Of a DNA stretch of 64,000 bases, positions 1-12,851 are shown in pieces (within the stretch, counting starts at the first letter, position 1; every line of letters starts with the position of its first letter). The notes beneath the pieces are model-generated. The model made no database searches, had not been told where the DNA came from, and saw nothing but the letters and a program-made list of their open reading frames with translations. This DNA comes from Lathyrus oleraceus (taxonomy: Eukaryota > Streptophyta > Magnoliopsida > Fabales > Fabaceae): assembly GCF_024323335.1 (NCBI RefSeq), contig NC_066585.1, positions 340,505,346 to 340,569,345 of the forward strand, in the 5' to 3' direction. Made by a program: the position numbers and the translations under genes.

Positions 1-535
1 TCTCTTCTTTCTCTTTTATTTTCTCATATTTTCCTTAGTGCTTTTGAGAGTGAAATCTTTTTATCTGTGAGGTAGTCTGGTCTAGGTTAAAAGCATAATT
101 GTAATTTCTCATTGGGAGAAAGCTTTTTTGGTTATAATCTAAACAAAGTAAAAATATCTCATTTGGTTGTTGTGATAAACCAAGTAAAAGCTCTGTTTGG
201 TTTGGGAGGTCTTTGTACTTAAAACTCTCAGTTAGTTTGGGAGCTTATCCATATGTTAAAAACTCTCAATTGGTTTGTAAGCTTAGTCTACTGTCAAAAA
301 TCTCTCAATTGGTTATGGATGTTTCTGTAGTTAAAACCCCATTTTGGTTGGGAAGTTAGCCGTTGAAAAACTCCAATCCTTGCATAAGGAGTTTCGTGGG
401 CATATCCTGTTAAGAGCTCACAAGATAATGGAAAATCTTAAGAAATAATTCTTGGGGAGAGGAGTAGGTCACTTCATTATACTAAACCTCTAAAATGTTG
501 GCGTTTCATTAGACAAAAAGAGTGAAACTGATCAC
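1..535 (+). mobile_element. Putative LTR/leader fragment (family X), 5' end cut by window
   Basis: Non-coding, pyrimidine-rich start followed by a leader that resembles 33890-34035 and 60420-60705. All three share a CT-rich stretch ending in AAGAGTGAAAT- or GAGTGAAAT-like words. The two other copies have a TATA box just upstream, so this is probably the R/U5 part of a retroelement LTR whose U3 lies outside the window. The family was not recognised and boundaries are approximate. Confidence 0.35.
155..360. repeat. Imperfect tandem repeat, about 35-39 bp unit, about 6 copies
   Basis: The word CTCTCA(A/G)TT followed by GGTTTG and then (G/A)AGCTTA recurs, with CTCTCA at 225, 263 and 302 and looser copies before and after. 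The period is 35-39 bp. The array sits in the presumed leader of the family X element, and diverged copies of the same words are visible at 60580-60705. Confidence 0.55.
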
Positions 536-1190
536 GTATGCATTAATGCTTTAAAGGAAGATGACTCTGGGGTAACTTTTCTATCTCATAATCATTTTGT
601 TAAGCTCGGTGTTAAGATTTCTAAGGAAATTGAGAAGCTAGAGAAGAAAATTAATGATCTTAAGGATTATGCCGAATTCTTGGAAAATATCAATAAGATT
701 CTTTGTGATGAATTGCTAGCATAAGAGACGAATCCTTAAAATAAGCTAAATGTGATTCATGCACCATGTATTCTCTAGAAGATTTGTATTAAACAATAAG
801 TAAATTTATCAAGGGGAAATAAAATCTTGATTTAATCCTATAAAAAAATCACTACTATGATAAAAATGGAGTAAGATTTAACCTAGATAGATCATTTGTT
901 AAGATAACTAAAAACAAAAGAAATTGAAATAACTTGTTTATGAATGCTATTTTTGTAATAAATATGGTCATTTAGATCCTTTTTTCTATGATAAACTAAG
1001 ATGGTATAAAGGGAATAACTCTAGACCTCTTAGAGCCACTAATGCACCCTGACTCAAAAAGATTTCGGTATCAAAGGTGAAAATCTAATTCTGTTTTATA
1101 GGAAGTTCTTTGCAACTTTCAAGAGACTCATTGGAAAAGTTCGATAACATTTTTCAAAGCATATACAAAGAAGTTTGTTGGTCTATGGTT
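536..1190 (+). pseudogene. Decayed Copia-type gag remnant
   Basis: Translation in shifting frames gives a charged coiled-coil-like stretch (about 610-720: KEIEKLEKKINDL, then a leucine/glutamate-rich continuation), typical of the C-terminal half of plant Copia Gag. At 945-984 there is a zinc-knuckle relic, C-x2-C-x4-H, whose last cysteine position reads phenylalanine. Many stops and frameshifts interrupt it, so no protein can be made. In the family this domain binds genomic RNA in the virus-like particle. It lies directly after the LTR-like leader, the normal gag position. Lineage uncertain. Confidence 0.45.
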
Positions 1191-1194
1191 ATCT

Positions 1195-1450
1195 TAGTGG
1201 TGTTTGTTGTTAGCATCAGTGATGAGGCTCAATAATATGTTTTGTTAGCATTAATGGTAGTGATCAACAAGAATTAATGGTGATGTTCATTACTTTTTTG
1301 TTAAATCATTGATGGTGGTGCTCGTTCATGTTACTAGCATTTATGGTAATGCTCAACAGTGTGTTAGCATCGAAGGTGGTGTTCAACAAGTTATTTTCTA
1401 CCTAGTTGTTTGTTGGTATTGAAGGTGGTTCTCAATAGTCTTATTAGTCC
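1195..1450. repeat. Degenerate tandem repeat (GTTAGCATYRATGGTGGTGYTCAACA-type)
   Basis: Variants of TTAGCATTAATGGTAGTG followed by a CTCAACA-like word recur at about 1208, 1246, 1310, 1340 and 1363, and more loosely to 1440. Spacing is irregular (roughly 30-65 bp). It is out of frame and non-coding. It follows the gag relic and may be a decayed low-complexity coding repeat. Confidence 0.45.
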
Positions 1451-2135
1451 AAATGATTTTGGATCCAACAATTATTGGTAACTATATTAGTTTATATTTT
1501 TCGAGATCTCGTATTTACTAATCCAAAGAGATGGACTTTTCATGTTTGTTTGTCGACCCTCTTGATAGGGAGTTTTTCTCAAGGTTTCTTGAGGTTTTGA
1601 GGTAGTACACTAAATATAGGTTAAAAATTTGGAAAACTTTGATTGATCCTTTATAAAGTGGTTTCTTACATGTCTAGTCATTTAAAATTATCCCTACTAA
1701 CATTTCAGTGGAGTGTAAGATGTTTCTCAAGCAAATGGATGCCAATTGAAAGCAAAAAGGTGACAAAAGAAGTTTTCCAAGGCTCAATGTCAAACCAAGA
1801 CCCAAAAGGAACAAGAGAAGCTAAAAAATAATTAATAATTTCTTATACATAAGGCATAGTCGACTAGGGAAAATTGAAATTCAAAATTCAAATTTTTGTT
1901 CCCCATAATCGATTAGACATAGAGAATAATCAATTATTTCATTGATCAGAGCGTGCCGCCCACAATTAAATCATAAGGGAATCACTGAACTAATTCCGTA
2001 ATCAATTATTAAGGAAAAATAATCAATTAAATCCAATTAATATAAACAAGTATCACCTCATCCCTCATTTTTCATCCCTCTCTTGAATTTTTCTTCTTAT
2101 GTATGATTTTTCTCTTGTAATTATCATCATCATCA
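1451..2135 (+). promoter_or_regulatory. AT-rich intergenic stretch with promoter-like 3' half
   Basis: 1451-1850 shows nothing recognisable; the 62-codon open frame at 1643-1831 has no family signature. From about 1850 the DNA carries repeated AATCGATTAG/AATCAATTA words, also present at 33600-33800 and 60160-60320, then a TATA-like AATATAAACA near 2040 and a CT-rich leader running to the ATG at 2136. This is the layout of an LTR U3 plus leader. It could have driven the ORF that follows. This is inference from layout only. Confidence 0.3.
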
Positions 2136-3003
2136 ATGGCTCCCAAGAGAATAAAAACTCTGAAAAGTCTTCAAATTTTGGTTACTCCTTATAAATATTT
2201 TCGTCTAAAGAGCAAGAGGCTTGGTTCAACCGAGATTTTGAAAGAAGGAAGATCTTCAAATATTATCACATGATAGAGACATTTTCAAGGATTGTGATTT
2301 TCTAAAGTGGTTTGAAGAGGCATATTTCAAGAGTTTCATCTGTAATGTCCCATATGAAGTGTATCAAGCATACTTGATTATGTTTTACTCTAACCTAAGA
2401 TATGTTGGAGGAATCATCACTAGCAAAGTAAAGAAGCACTAAATATATATGACCCTTCAAGAACTCACTAAGATCTGCAATCTCCCTTCCTCATAACGAA
2501 AAATTGAAGGTATCAAATATTATTATTTTCCTGCTACTATTTATTTCCTTCTTGATCCTGATTCTATCATCTGTACCGCTTTTAACGTGATGGAAGTATT
2601 ACCTAATATTCATCGTACACATCATGTGGTCTCACATATCCTTGCTCAAAAGAAACATAATTTTGGGAAATTATATAAGATCAAGGTCACCGCGATCTAG
2701 AAAATTACAAATAGATTGGAAACAAATTGGGATAGAATTGTAATAGTTCGCATGATTGACATCAAGGCTATGGATATGGGATGACCATATGGTGGGTTGG
2801 TAACAATTTTTTTGGAACACATCGAATTCAACTTTGAGGGAGAGGAAGCAAACCAAAAATACACTAGGATAGGAAATAGCACGTTAAACCAAATGGGAAT
2901 AGATATCAAAGAAGATTTTGATTTTGAAATTCCAATAACTAATCCATTTGAAGCTCTCCTCAAAAAGATGATGAAGAGGCATAAAAATGATGATAAAAAA
3001 TGA
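2136..3003 (+). pseudogene. Decayed retrotransposon extra ORF, plant transposon protein-like
   Basis: An ATG at 2136 after a CT-rich leader opens a reading path of about 290 codons broken by several stops and frameshifts. Its last 68 codons (2797-3003) are intact and end KRHKNDDKK. Recognisable pieces include a segment near 2370-2450 reading FYSNLRYVGGIITSKVKKH, a pattern (Phe/Tyr-Tyr-x-Asn-Leu, acidic or glycine turn, then x-Val-Lys-Gly/Lys) that I associate with the 'putative plant transposon protein' domain in extra or env-like ORFs of plant retroelements. The same type of domain is seen at 51938-52288. Function of that domain is not established. The alternative is a host gene fragment captured by a transposon. 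Confidence 0.4.
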
Positions 3004-3118
3004 ATGCTCTAGGCTAAATGTTCACTAAAATTTGATCTCACATGCCCTTTGGGGTGTTCAGAAATGATGATGATGATGATTCGGAGTAGCTTGCTTAGTT
3101 ATGTTTATGTCTTCCTAT

Positions 3119-5573
3119 CTATCATACCCCAATTTTTCCCTTAGATCAATAAATTCATTCATTCATTATGCTATTTTCATCAGCTTCCTATCATAACATG
3201 CATTCATGTAAGCATAAAGCTTAAAAAGTCTACCAGAATAAAATTCCGGTTCTATAGACAAACCCGTTAAATCAATCTTCAAATGCGTGTAAAATTAGCG
3301 GGCAAAAATTTCGAGATCGGGCCTGCAGCTGTCTATTTTATTGATCTACGACTCGCATGATTTAGCCCAACGAGTTCGCTTAAATTTTTTGACTCTTTGG
3401 AAGGTCACATTTTGATCAACGTGAGCCTTTTTAACCTGGTACTTTTTACTGCGAGATTTGATCCGCATCTATCCAGTTTATAAAACTTTATTTCACGTAG
3501 AACATTTTAACGCGTTCATTTTATTTTTTTACGCATTTTTGTGCCTCCTTTTTATTCATTTTAATTTCTTTTATTTTTATTTTTTATTCAAAATATTAAG
3601 AAAAAATAAATAGAGATAAATACATAGTCATTTGATTTTTATTAGAATTTTGTTTCATTTAATTGTTTAAACTCATTTTAATCACAAAAATATCTAGAGG
3701 AAATATCTAAGGTGTTTTAGGGATTTTAATTAAAATTGTAGCCCTGGTTTGCAATATAAATAGTGATAGTGACCAATGGAAGAAAATGGGAAACTAACCA
3801 ATAACAGTCGCCCCATTGAATTCTTGAAACTGAGCATGGAAAAAATTTGAAAAGGAAAACTAAGAAAGAGCTTTAGAAAGAAAAACATGACTTCTAGCCA
3901 CTCTTATCTTCACTAAGCTCATTTTCACACCCAGAGACCGTCATATTTTTTTCTTTCATGCAACTCACATTATACTCTTATTTTCACAAACATTCTAACC
4001 AACATAAACCTTCCTTATTCAACTTACACCATTAATGTCATCCATGTAGTTAAAAATGTTAGCGCCTTTTTCACTTCATACACAACAATAAACTCCTTCC
4101 ACCTCATTGTTCATGCGTGAACTTCCCCCACCTTCTTCCTTCTTCCATCCCCCAAACTTCATTACTACACCATCCTCATTTACACAAAACAGAATCAACA
4201 TCATATAACCTCATAGTCACTCCAAACACACTCCCTACATAAACCTTATAAACACCTCAAACACTCTTCTCCTTCACAACAAAAACCAGTAACACACCAT
4301 AAACACACTTACACAACTTGCTACAATACCCTTATAACCACTATAAAAAACACTTAATCATTACATCTCTACATGTAAAACTCCATAACAACAACCATTC
4401 GATCAACAAACCTTACCTTCAACCGAATTCACACCTTCGCCATTATCACAACATATAAACATAAACCAAGAAACAAATATGAAAATAAAATGAAATAGAG
4501 AGTGAGAAGAGACTCTCCACAAAGTCGAAAACAACAATAGCTCAGATTGAAAATAGAAACCAAACGCACACAAAGTTGCTCTATTTTTTGCGAAGCCACA
4601 ACCACATACTGCTATTAGAATCACGTCCCTCGGTTGCCACACCATCATAAAAAATTGCTACATACGCAACAAATTTGCGAAACCATTGAATCAACCATCA
4701 TGTCAAATAGTTGGTCGACATCTTTTCCCTTTTATATTTTGCTTCGACTGATTTTTTATTCTGTTTCATTTTTGCCAAATTTTCTAAAATTGAAAATGTT
4801 ATTTGATGTTGATAGTTGTTGTTTCATGAAAGGGAGAATGTGAGTTTTTTTTTCGGTTTTTCTTTTAACAAGAGAGCTAAATCTTGGTTTCTACTCAATT
4901 GGGTTTTAACGTGAATGAAGAGATTTTTTTTCATTTGGCTATGAATTTGTTTTTTTTTATTTTGAAAAAGTCAACATCTAGTTAATTATATTAATTAAGT
5001 TAACATACATTTTTTCTAAAATATAAATCATAATTTTGAATGGGGTGACTTCCCCATGTTATAGCTTTGTCCATTTATTATTTTTTTGTTATATAATTAG
5101 GGTTAGTGTATATTTGGGCCTTGGGCCAATCTTTTGTGATTCTTATTTTTGTAGCCCATTTTTATTTCTATTTCTCTATTATTTTTATATGCATGATATT
5201 TTTTATTTTTTTCTCGAATTATTTTTGATGTTGTCACAAAAATAAACATTAAGTTAAATAATTATTTTTATCTTAGAAATTGAATTATTTTCACAATAAA
5301 TTGGAAGAAAAAGGCTACTTGGGTGTAATGTCCAATCATAGTCTTGAATACTAGACTCAAGTCGTAATAGCTTGCAAGTCCAAAGTATTCGTCTTCCACT
5401 TAAAACACTTGAAAATATTTAAAACCTTTTCACAACAAAAATGGATTAAAAAGACTACTTGGGTGTAATATCCAATCATAGTCTCGAGTATTAGACCTAA
5501 GCCGTAATAGCTTGCAAGTCCAAATACTCGTCTTACAACCCTAAAAACAGTCAAACACATTCAAACTTTTGAC
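3119..5573 (+). mobile_element. Ogre/Tat-lineage LTR (i), 3' part lost
   Basis: Starts with TATCATACCCCAATTTTTCC, one or two changes from the Ogre/Tat LTR start TGTCATACCCC. The following 400 bp align by eye with 28140-28620: shared blocks on (T)CAAATGCRYGTNAAATTARCGGGC and on AGATTTGATC. The part 5037-5573 is close to 31467-32010. The sequence stops matching at about 5573, while the other copy continues for about 630 bp to its LTR end, so the 3' end is missing here. TATA-like box at 3755. Confidence 0.6.
3755..3763 (+). promoter_or_regulatory. TATA box of LTR (i)
   Basis: TATAAATAG about 640 bp into the LTR, followed by a purine- then CA-rich leader. In the related LTR at 28140 the equivalent position is occupied by a (TA)n microsatellite. 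Confidence 0.4.
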
Positions 5574-7474
5574 TGAAATTGTGTTACATGCAAGTATACA
5601 TGTTCGTTATAAGTAGCAAGTGATAAAAAAAGTAAGGATATTTTACCCACAGGGAGTGGAAGTAACTTAGGTTAATTTTATAAGCAACTATCTATAGATA
5701 TTAAGCATGAGCAAGAGTAAAAATAATAATAGGTTGTCACAAGTTTAGTGTTTCTCAAATCAGTAAATTAATATTGCGAGAGAGGGTTGTGAATATATCA
5801 AGAGAGTGTATGTTGAGTTGTGATTCATTAATATGTATTAATTAATTATGTGTATATGATATGAAGTGTCGTGCCAGAAAATGCCCGTGAGTGATCTAAG
5901 AGTGTATTTCTACAACCTCAAAAGCATGCATACAAGTGCAAGGGAACAAGTCTCTAAGTCTCACTTATAACCCTAGGATACGTCTTCTTATCTCCTAAAA
6001 TTAATTTATAGTTGTAGTTTCTTATCTCTAAGAAAACTAAGTGAGTGAATATCTCTATACTACTCGTGCAACTACTTTTATTATGCAACCACTTGTTGTT
6101 GGATCTCTCACAACAACAAACTTTTATAGTTTCCTAAGTTGATAATTCAAAAAAAATAGATTTAAATATGTTACCACATAATAAAACAAGTCACTAAACA
6201 ACACATCATTTTAACATAAAACCAACTTCAAATTAATTTCTCATTGCTCAGTAAATAAAAGGTTTAGTTCATGATTAGCTGTGTACAACTTACAAAACTG
6301 GTTCTTAAAGAAAACATTCTTAACAAGAGATAAAAAATAAATAGAAACCTAAAATTAACGTGAAGCTTCCTCGTTGTGGATAACTAGCAAGTGATGACTT
6401 CAGTCGTGTCAGGCTTCAACTGTCACCACTATAAGGGATGAGAATAAGAAACTCTCTTTTCTCTCCATTCTTTCTTACAACAATATTCACTTTGTTTTTC
6501 TCTAAAGTGTTGAACTCTCTATCAACTCTTCAATATTGCATATTTATATCCTACAACTATGGTTTCTTTCTCTCTTCTCTTAGATCATGGGCCTTTGTAG
6601 GATCACATCAAGCCCAAATATCAAATCAGAACAGTCCATTACTTCCTTCAACTTTGTGTACAAGGAATAAGGTACAAAGGCAGTAGTTGGGGACAAGGTG
6701 TAGCATGGTAATCTGCTATATCAGAGGTGCAGACAGTGTTGTCCTATCTGCATGACACACTCTTTTAAGGATGTACTTTTGTACCTTTTTTGTCTTCTAA
6801 CGCCATTAGTCTTATCCACTTAGCTTGAGGGTGCTCTACCAACACACTGACAAATATTCCTTCCCAATGCAACTCCTTATCCATGTATGCCATAGGGATT
6901 CAGATGGTTTTTCATTTCATCTCTTAACTGACTTCATTTTTTTCCATCTTGAACTCCCAGGTCATGCCCTCAATTGTCTTGCCTCATCTCATCAGAATAT
7001 TACTAAAACAAGCAACAAGCACATTAACACTACAAAAGAGAGCACATATTATGCTCCAAGCTAAAAACTACAGAACCATCTATGATGCATTAAAACATAA
7101 ATAAAATGATAATTCTACTAGTGTTAAACAAGAGATTAGATTGTATAATAACTCACAAAATGTGGGTTATGACACCCCCAAACTTGAATCATTACTTGCC
7201 CTCAGGTGATGCGATAGTTAACAACACATAAATTAAATCATCCAATAACCACCGTTACTATCATAACTCATCTCAGAGGAATGTTTTCAAAATTGACACG
7301 ACTTAGCCCTGGTATCAATCGTGTGTGTGTGTGTGTGTGTTGTGTTATACTCATGTTACCAGTCATGCTACCACTATTCAGTCAAGATAGCTAGCTTACA
7401 TTCAACTTTTGTTGCCTCATCATATGGTACAAGAGTTTATCTTTCAATTTTAAAAAGGGAGTTTAACTGCTTTG
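5574..7474. other. Unassigned TE-like non-coding DNA between two LTRs
   Basis: No open frame with a family signature. Two word blocks look like non-coding parts of Ty3/gypsy elements: 5590-5665 (GCAAGTATACATGTTCG, later TTACCCACAGGGAGTGG) and 7170-7210 (GACACCCCCAAACTTGAATC, then TTGCCCTCAGGTGATG). I associate both with Athila-like elements from memory only. A 20-bp (GT)n run lies at 7321-7340. The left edge is the break in LTR (i); the right edge is the 3' LTR end of the Tat element at 7475. Confidence 0.35.
7321..7340. repeat. (GT)10 microsatellite
   Basis: Uninterrupted GT dinucleotide run followed by TGTGTT. Confidence 0.9.
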
Positions 7475-10400
7475 TGTAGAAGTAAATTCATGACCACTGA
7501 GCTATTGGTTAGCTCAACATCAATAAGACTAGAGTCGTCACCGTGATTTTATTGTTTCCAAAGGAAAAGGGAAAAGTACGAAAAAAAAACCCAAAGATTA
7601 GAAGTTTTCAAATCAAAACTAATAAAATATCAGAGATTACAGGTAAGGGGGTTGGTTACACAGAGTGAAGGTATTAGCACCCAAAGTGTCCTAGGTACTC
7701 ATAAGGAGCCCTTTTTGTGTGAAAGTGTTTTAGTTGAAAAAGATGTTTGCTAACAAATAGAATGATGGGATAAGAAATGAATTAATTATTTACAATTTTT
7801 GTGTTTGACAAGACCTTCGGTCTTATGCCTACGTACCAACATAAAATGAGGGATCAAAACCTCGTAGTTCGTGGTAAAAATTTCAAAGATGGGTAGATTG
7901 AATTTAATAAAAGCTTAAAGATCTTTTGTTATCAACGGGAGAATACTAAATCAAACATCCATAGATAATGAGGGCTTTACAACATTTAAGAGGGAGGGAC
8001 CCACCTTGGATTCAATCATTAAGTATGCCACTAACCCCTAATAAATGGAAAGACTTACACTCAATATATCATGGAATGGGAAAATTATATCTCAACCAAA
8101 GATAACTCAAATCTAAATGCTCTCTTTTGAAAAGTTTAAAAGCAAAATGCATAAAATGGCCAAAAGGATTAGATGAGGTTGCAAGTTCTTTTTTTTTGTC
8201 TTTTTTTGAATATAAAGTCAATATGATTAAGTTCAATTACAAGTTTGCTTAAGAAAAATCTTTTGAAAATCAATGGCACAAGGCCAAGGTTTCTACTCAT
8301 TAAAATAAGTCTAAGTTGTAAAAAAAAAGCAAAGAAGTTTTTGAAAGTGAGGGAGAGATTTTGAAATTAAAGAAGTAGAAGGAGATGAAGAGACTATCCT
8401 AGACAAGATTTAAAATTTTAGAGTTGAAAAAATCTAATCAATGGGAAGTATCCACAAGACAATATTGTCAGATAGAAATCCATTTCCTTTGGATTGTCAA
8501 GAAAGCAACAATCATAATCATCCAAGCAATTGATAAGAAGACCAATGGCATCAAATAAAGATAACCAAACATCCAAGTAAGCACTCCAAAGCAAGCAGTC
8601 TTCAATGTCCTTTAGATGTATCATATGAAATATCCCTTGAAACATACTCAAAGAGAAAGCATCAGATAGAAACAATAAGATCAAAATAACAACTTAAGCA
8701 CAGAGACAAAGTGTATAAAAGATAAACCAAAGGAGTCTCTCAAGGCTTGTATCAGATGAATGACATTGGCCAAGATAAGATCTCAGATTAATGGCATTGG
8801 CCAAGTCCTTCCAAAGCAGAGGGATGTTGCCTACTCTAAATCCAAAAGTTCAGATCATGTCACAGACAGAGGTCCAACAGTCCACCAATGTATTTTTTTA
8901 GGGTTTTTATTGTTTATTAAGTGTTTTAAGGTCCTAAGACCATAAACAAAACAAGATCACAAGAACACAATATAATATAAGCACAAAATATGGCTCAAGT
9001 GAGCAAAGTGAAAATGACTGAAACATAAACAACTTGTATGAATGTAAATGATAATGAATGATAAAGTCCAAGAATTTAAATTGCATTAAAGTAAATGACA
9101 TTAACAATAAAGTCAACAATAAAAAGATGTTAGTGAATGTTAGTGGAAGAAGAAAAGATTGTTTTTAAGTCATTTTTTGGAGAACACACAACCATCCACT
9201 CATAAGTATGAAGATATGAGTTGAAAGAGATCCCAAATTGATCAAGGGATGAACCTCACTTAATCAATACCATCCATTAATTTGGAGGGATGGAGTTCAA
9301 ACTTCATCAACCCCCTAAATCCAATGGTATTGATCAAATTAATGTACAATTCAACCAAGATCAAGGCCAAACTGAAGTTGAGTCAACACAAAGTCAAATA
9401 AAATAGCTCAACAAAATATTAAAGCAATTAAAACAATTTAAATCAATTTTTAAATGAAGAAAATACATTTTAAAAGGGGAAAAACCTCAAATCCCTTCAA
9501 ATCACCAAATAAATGGCCAAGGGATTTATCATAGGTCAAACAAGGTCAAAGGACCTTTGACTGTTTTTTTTTCAATTTTTGAAAGTCAGAAGTATTTAAA
9601 ATCAATTAAAAACAAGTCAAAAATCACAAAATTCACTAAAAATATCAAACTCAACCCAAAAATTAATTTTAATTTAGAAAATGGAAGATGAAACTATTTG
9701 TGAAATTTTGGTGAAAGTCCAATAGTTTTTGGATTAAAATTGAAATTATAGTGAATTAAATGAGAAAATGCTATTTAAAAAATTAAATTGGAATATAATT
9801 AAATCAGAAAAAATAAGGGCCATCAGATTTCCCTCATTAATTGAGGTGGCAGATCTGATGGCCACGCGCATAACATCCACCATGGTCATCAGTCAACATG
9901 CATGTACATGTGATATTCAGAATCAAGTGCCCAGATTAGAACGTGGAAACAAGATCAAATGGTTTGGACTGAGCCAGCACACCACTGGAGCCCTAACTCC
10001 GATCATCTTCTCCGGCCATACTCATCGAACTAGTCCAACAAAAATATCACCAAAATAAATGGAGCATACATTAATTTAAAAGGAAAATCATGAGGATTCC
10101 AAATATGACCTCCAAATTTTCCAACTCTCACTCTATAATGAGAAATGTGGAGTTGAAAATTGAGGTTCCAAAACTGAGTTGCTTCATTCAACCTCAAAGC
10201 AACTCAATATCAATGCCTAGATTGGTAGGGCTTTAGGAGACCACAAAACAAGCAAAAATATTAAGAAATGAAAGAGAATCGAAGAGTTGAAATTCAGGAA
10301 AATTCACCTTCGGGTTGCAGTGATGAGGCTCGATCTTGTTGCAATTCCACTTGGCCTTGCTTCCTTTTGCTTGCAGGAGATGATTAGAATAAAAAAGGCT

Positions 10401-12072
10401 TTGAATCCTTGGAGTTCTAGTTCAGAAATAAAAGTTGAACTAGAAGCTCGATTTCAATGAAATCTTCAAGGTATTCTCTCAAGTATTGATATGGGATTGC
10501 TTGGCACAACTTGGTCAAGGGTTCTTCTTCATTCTGAGCCTATGGAATTCAATTTATAGGCAATGCAATTCATTTCCACACCATTTGAAATTTGAACCCA
10601 AAAATATTAATTGATGTGCATGGGTTCATGGGCATGTGTTTAGGCCCAAATGATCATTGCAATCAGTCCAAATTAGTGCGCAAATGATACTGAGATCATA
10701 ACATGAAGCCATGCAAAAGTGTTCAACATTTGAGTTCAAAAGTTGCAAAATTGAGCCATGCAAAGAAGCTATGCGCAACCCCTTCAAATATTTTCCAAAT
10801 GGAATGATCTTGGACTCTTTAGAAATATACTGTAATGAGGAACAACTTTTATGTTGGGACTTTTTCCATTTGTATCTTGGAACATGATGAATTCTGACCT
10901 TGAAGTTGGAGGAATCAAACATACTAGAAAATTTTCTAAGTTAAAAGTGAAATGACCCCTTTTTCCACCTTGAATAACTTTTTCTATGAGCTTCAAATGA
11001 CTTTGGTTCCTTCTTAAAATTTGTAAAGGTTTCAATCATATTCAATTTGGTCACATATTTGACACGATTTGGAGCTTGCATTATAGAGTTATGGATTTTA
11101 GAAGTTGAGGAAAAATGCTTGTTCAGTGATGAAGACCAAAATGGACCTATAATCTTTCCTCATGGCACATGCTCTTGAAAGTGGAATTTGACATTTCTTA
11201 AAGAAGAAACGTTTAAGAAGACATCTTGAAATTGATCATGAAACTTGGATCATATTCATATAATAAAAATTGAGTAAGTTATGGTTCTCGGAAGTTGACC
11301 TTCTATCTAGGGCACAAAGAAAATGACCTATAATCTTTCACATTAAAAATGACTTTCCAAGAAAAGTTAGCTCTTGATTCCAACATTAAAGTTGTTTTTA
11401 ATGTCGTAAAGAGTAACTTTTCTCTTGGAATAATTTTCATATAATAAAAATTGTAGGAGATAGGGTCTAGGGAACCCTATATTTGATTAGTTGACTTTTT
11501 TGGTCAACCTCCTTGAACCAACTTGCAAACTTGAAGATCTCTTCCTATTTGGGGCTCATGGAGGATCACATATGCTTATGATGATGTCAAATGAAGTATC
11601 CCATAATATATTTGACTAAATGTTGAAGAAACTTGTTGAGGAAGACACACAAGATACCCAGATGAATTAGGGCTACCTTGACAAACAAGCTTCAAACTCT
11701 TGATGAATTCTTGATAAAAATGTCAAATAAAGAACATAGGGATCCATATATGATGCTTAGAACTAATGTGGACCTTTTCTAACTTGATCCCTTGCATTGA
11801 GGGTATGAAACCCTAGTTGTGAGCTTGATGAGGCACAAGTGGGTACACACACTACCTACAAAAGAAACAAAGCTACACTAGACATATTTTTGGTATTTTG
11901 GTTAGTAAATAAAGAAAAATAAAGGATGATACAATCAAATATGCTTGGTGATCTCTCCCAATGCAAACCCAATGAATGAAAGGTGAGAAGGATACCAAGT
12001 TGTGACCCCAATGCCAATGTAATGCTATGAAATGGCATGAGGGATCTTAGGGGTCAAAATTAGGGTCTTACA
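7475..12072 (-). repeat. 3' LTR of Tat/Ogre element (left copy)
   Basis: 4,598 bp. The plus-strand right end GGTCTTACA is the complement of the LTR start TGTAAGACC; the left end is TGTAGAAG. It aligns nearly end to end with 21959-26951. Compared with that copy it lacks about 440 bp at about 9218. The same segment exists in a third copy (34300-34640), so it was deleted here. It carries the conserved GGTATTAGCACC motif at 7670. All open frames inside are non-coding shadows. Confidence 0.8.
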
Positions 12073-12085
12073 ACTGCCTCTATTT
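12073..12085 (-). other. Polypurine tract of the Tat/Ogre element
   Basis: On the minus strand AAATAGAGGCAGT directly precedes the LTR start TGTAAGACCC. It matches the familiar layout in Ogre-type elements, where a purine-rich AAATAGGGGCAG-like word abuts the 3' LTR. The PPT primes plus-strand DNA synthesis. A near copy (AAATAAAGGCAGT) stands at 26952-26964. Confidence 0.65.
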
Positions 12086-12775
12086 AGGGTCATTCTATCC
12101 AGGGATGTGAAGGTTAAAATCTTTGTATCAACACACTAGAATGAACTTAAATAACAAGATCAAGAAATAAATTTTTGTCCCTGAGAGACCTCATGATGCA
12201 TATGATATGAATGCAAAAATAATATTTCGGGGGGATATATGCCACAAAGGAAAAGAATCCAGAGAGACTGAAAATCCACAAGAGCACAATGCATTCCATA
12301 AGGAAAACTCATTGAGGGGACAAAGACTCTAGGGATAAAAGTTATACGTAGGCCAGGCTACGACTTAAAAGACTACTGGAGACACGAGGGGATTTCCATG
12401 AAAATAAATCAATGGAAAGACTTGGACTGGGGAAAAAGAATCTGCATGTATCGGAATAAAACCAATACAGCAAGAAACAACCACTGGGGAAAGGCGTAAA
12501 TCATAATGAAGCTGAAATACCCAAACAAAAGGAAATTCAATTTCACAAAGAAATACGAATCCATACTCAACTGAGGTAGAAAAACTTCAACACAGGAGTA
12601 AAAGAGATATATATCTACCACCTATTACTTGGTAGGAAGATAATACACTCGAATAGAGGGACATCCGTTACCGGTTGAGGTAAACATATCAAGGGTGACT
12701 CGCAGAGGAAACTGAGGAATATCCATTATCGGTTACTGGGTAAGAATAGCCTGCTAGGGAAATGTTGGCTCTAAG
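12086..12775 (-). other. 3' untranslated internal region of Tat element (part 1)
   Basis: 12073-12240 has a near copy at 26952-27116. The rest is rich in TGGGGA and CTAGGGA words (for example ACTGGGGAAAAAG), as is 17101-18050. I infer the two stretches were continuous before Copia A inserted after CTAAG (12771-12775). No coding signal. Confidence 0.5.
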
Positions 12776-12851
12776 TGTTGGCAGCAATTTTGGTAAAACA
12801 AAGAGTGTTCACAAGATGTTACATGTGATGCCTTAACATAAGATATCTTGT

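Noticed and set aside
9768..10058. 96-codon open frame in the left Tat LTR, with a counterpart at 24776-25084
   Set aside because: The two LTR copies differ by frame-changing indels and the frame is not preserved, so it is not a conserved LTR gene.
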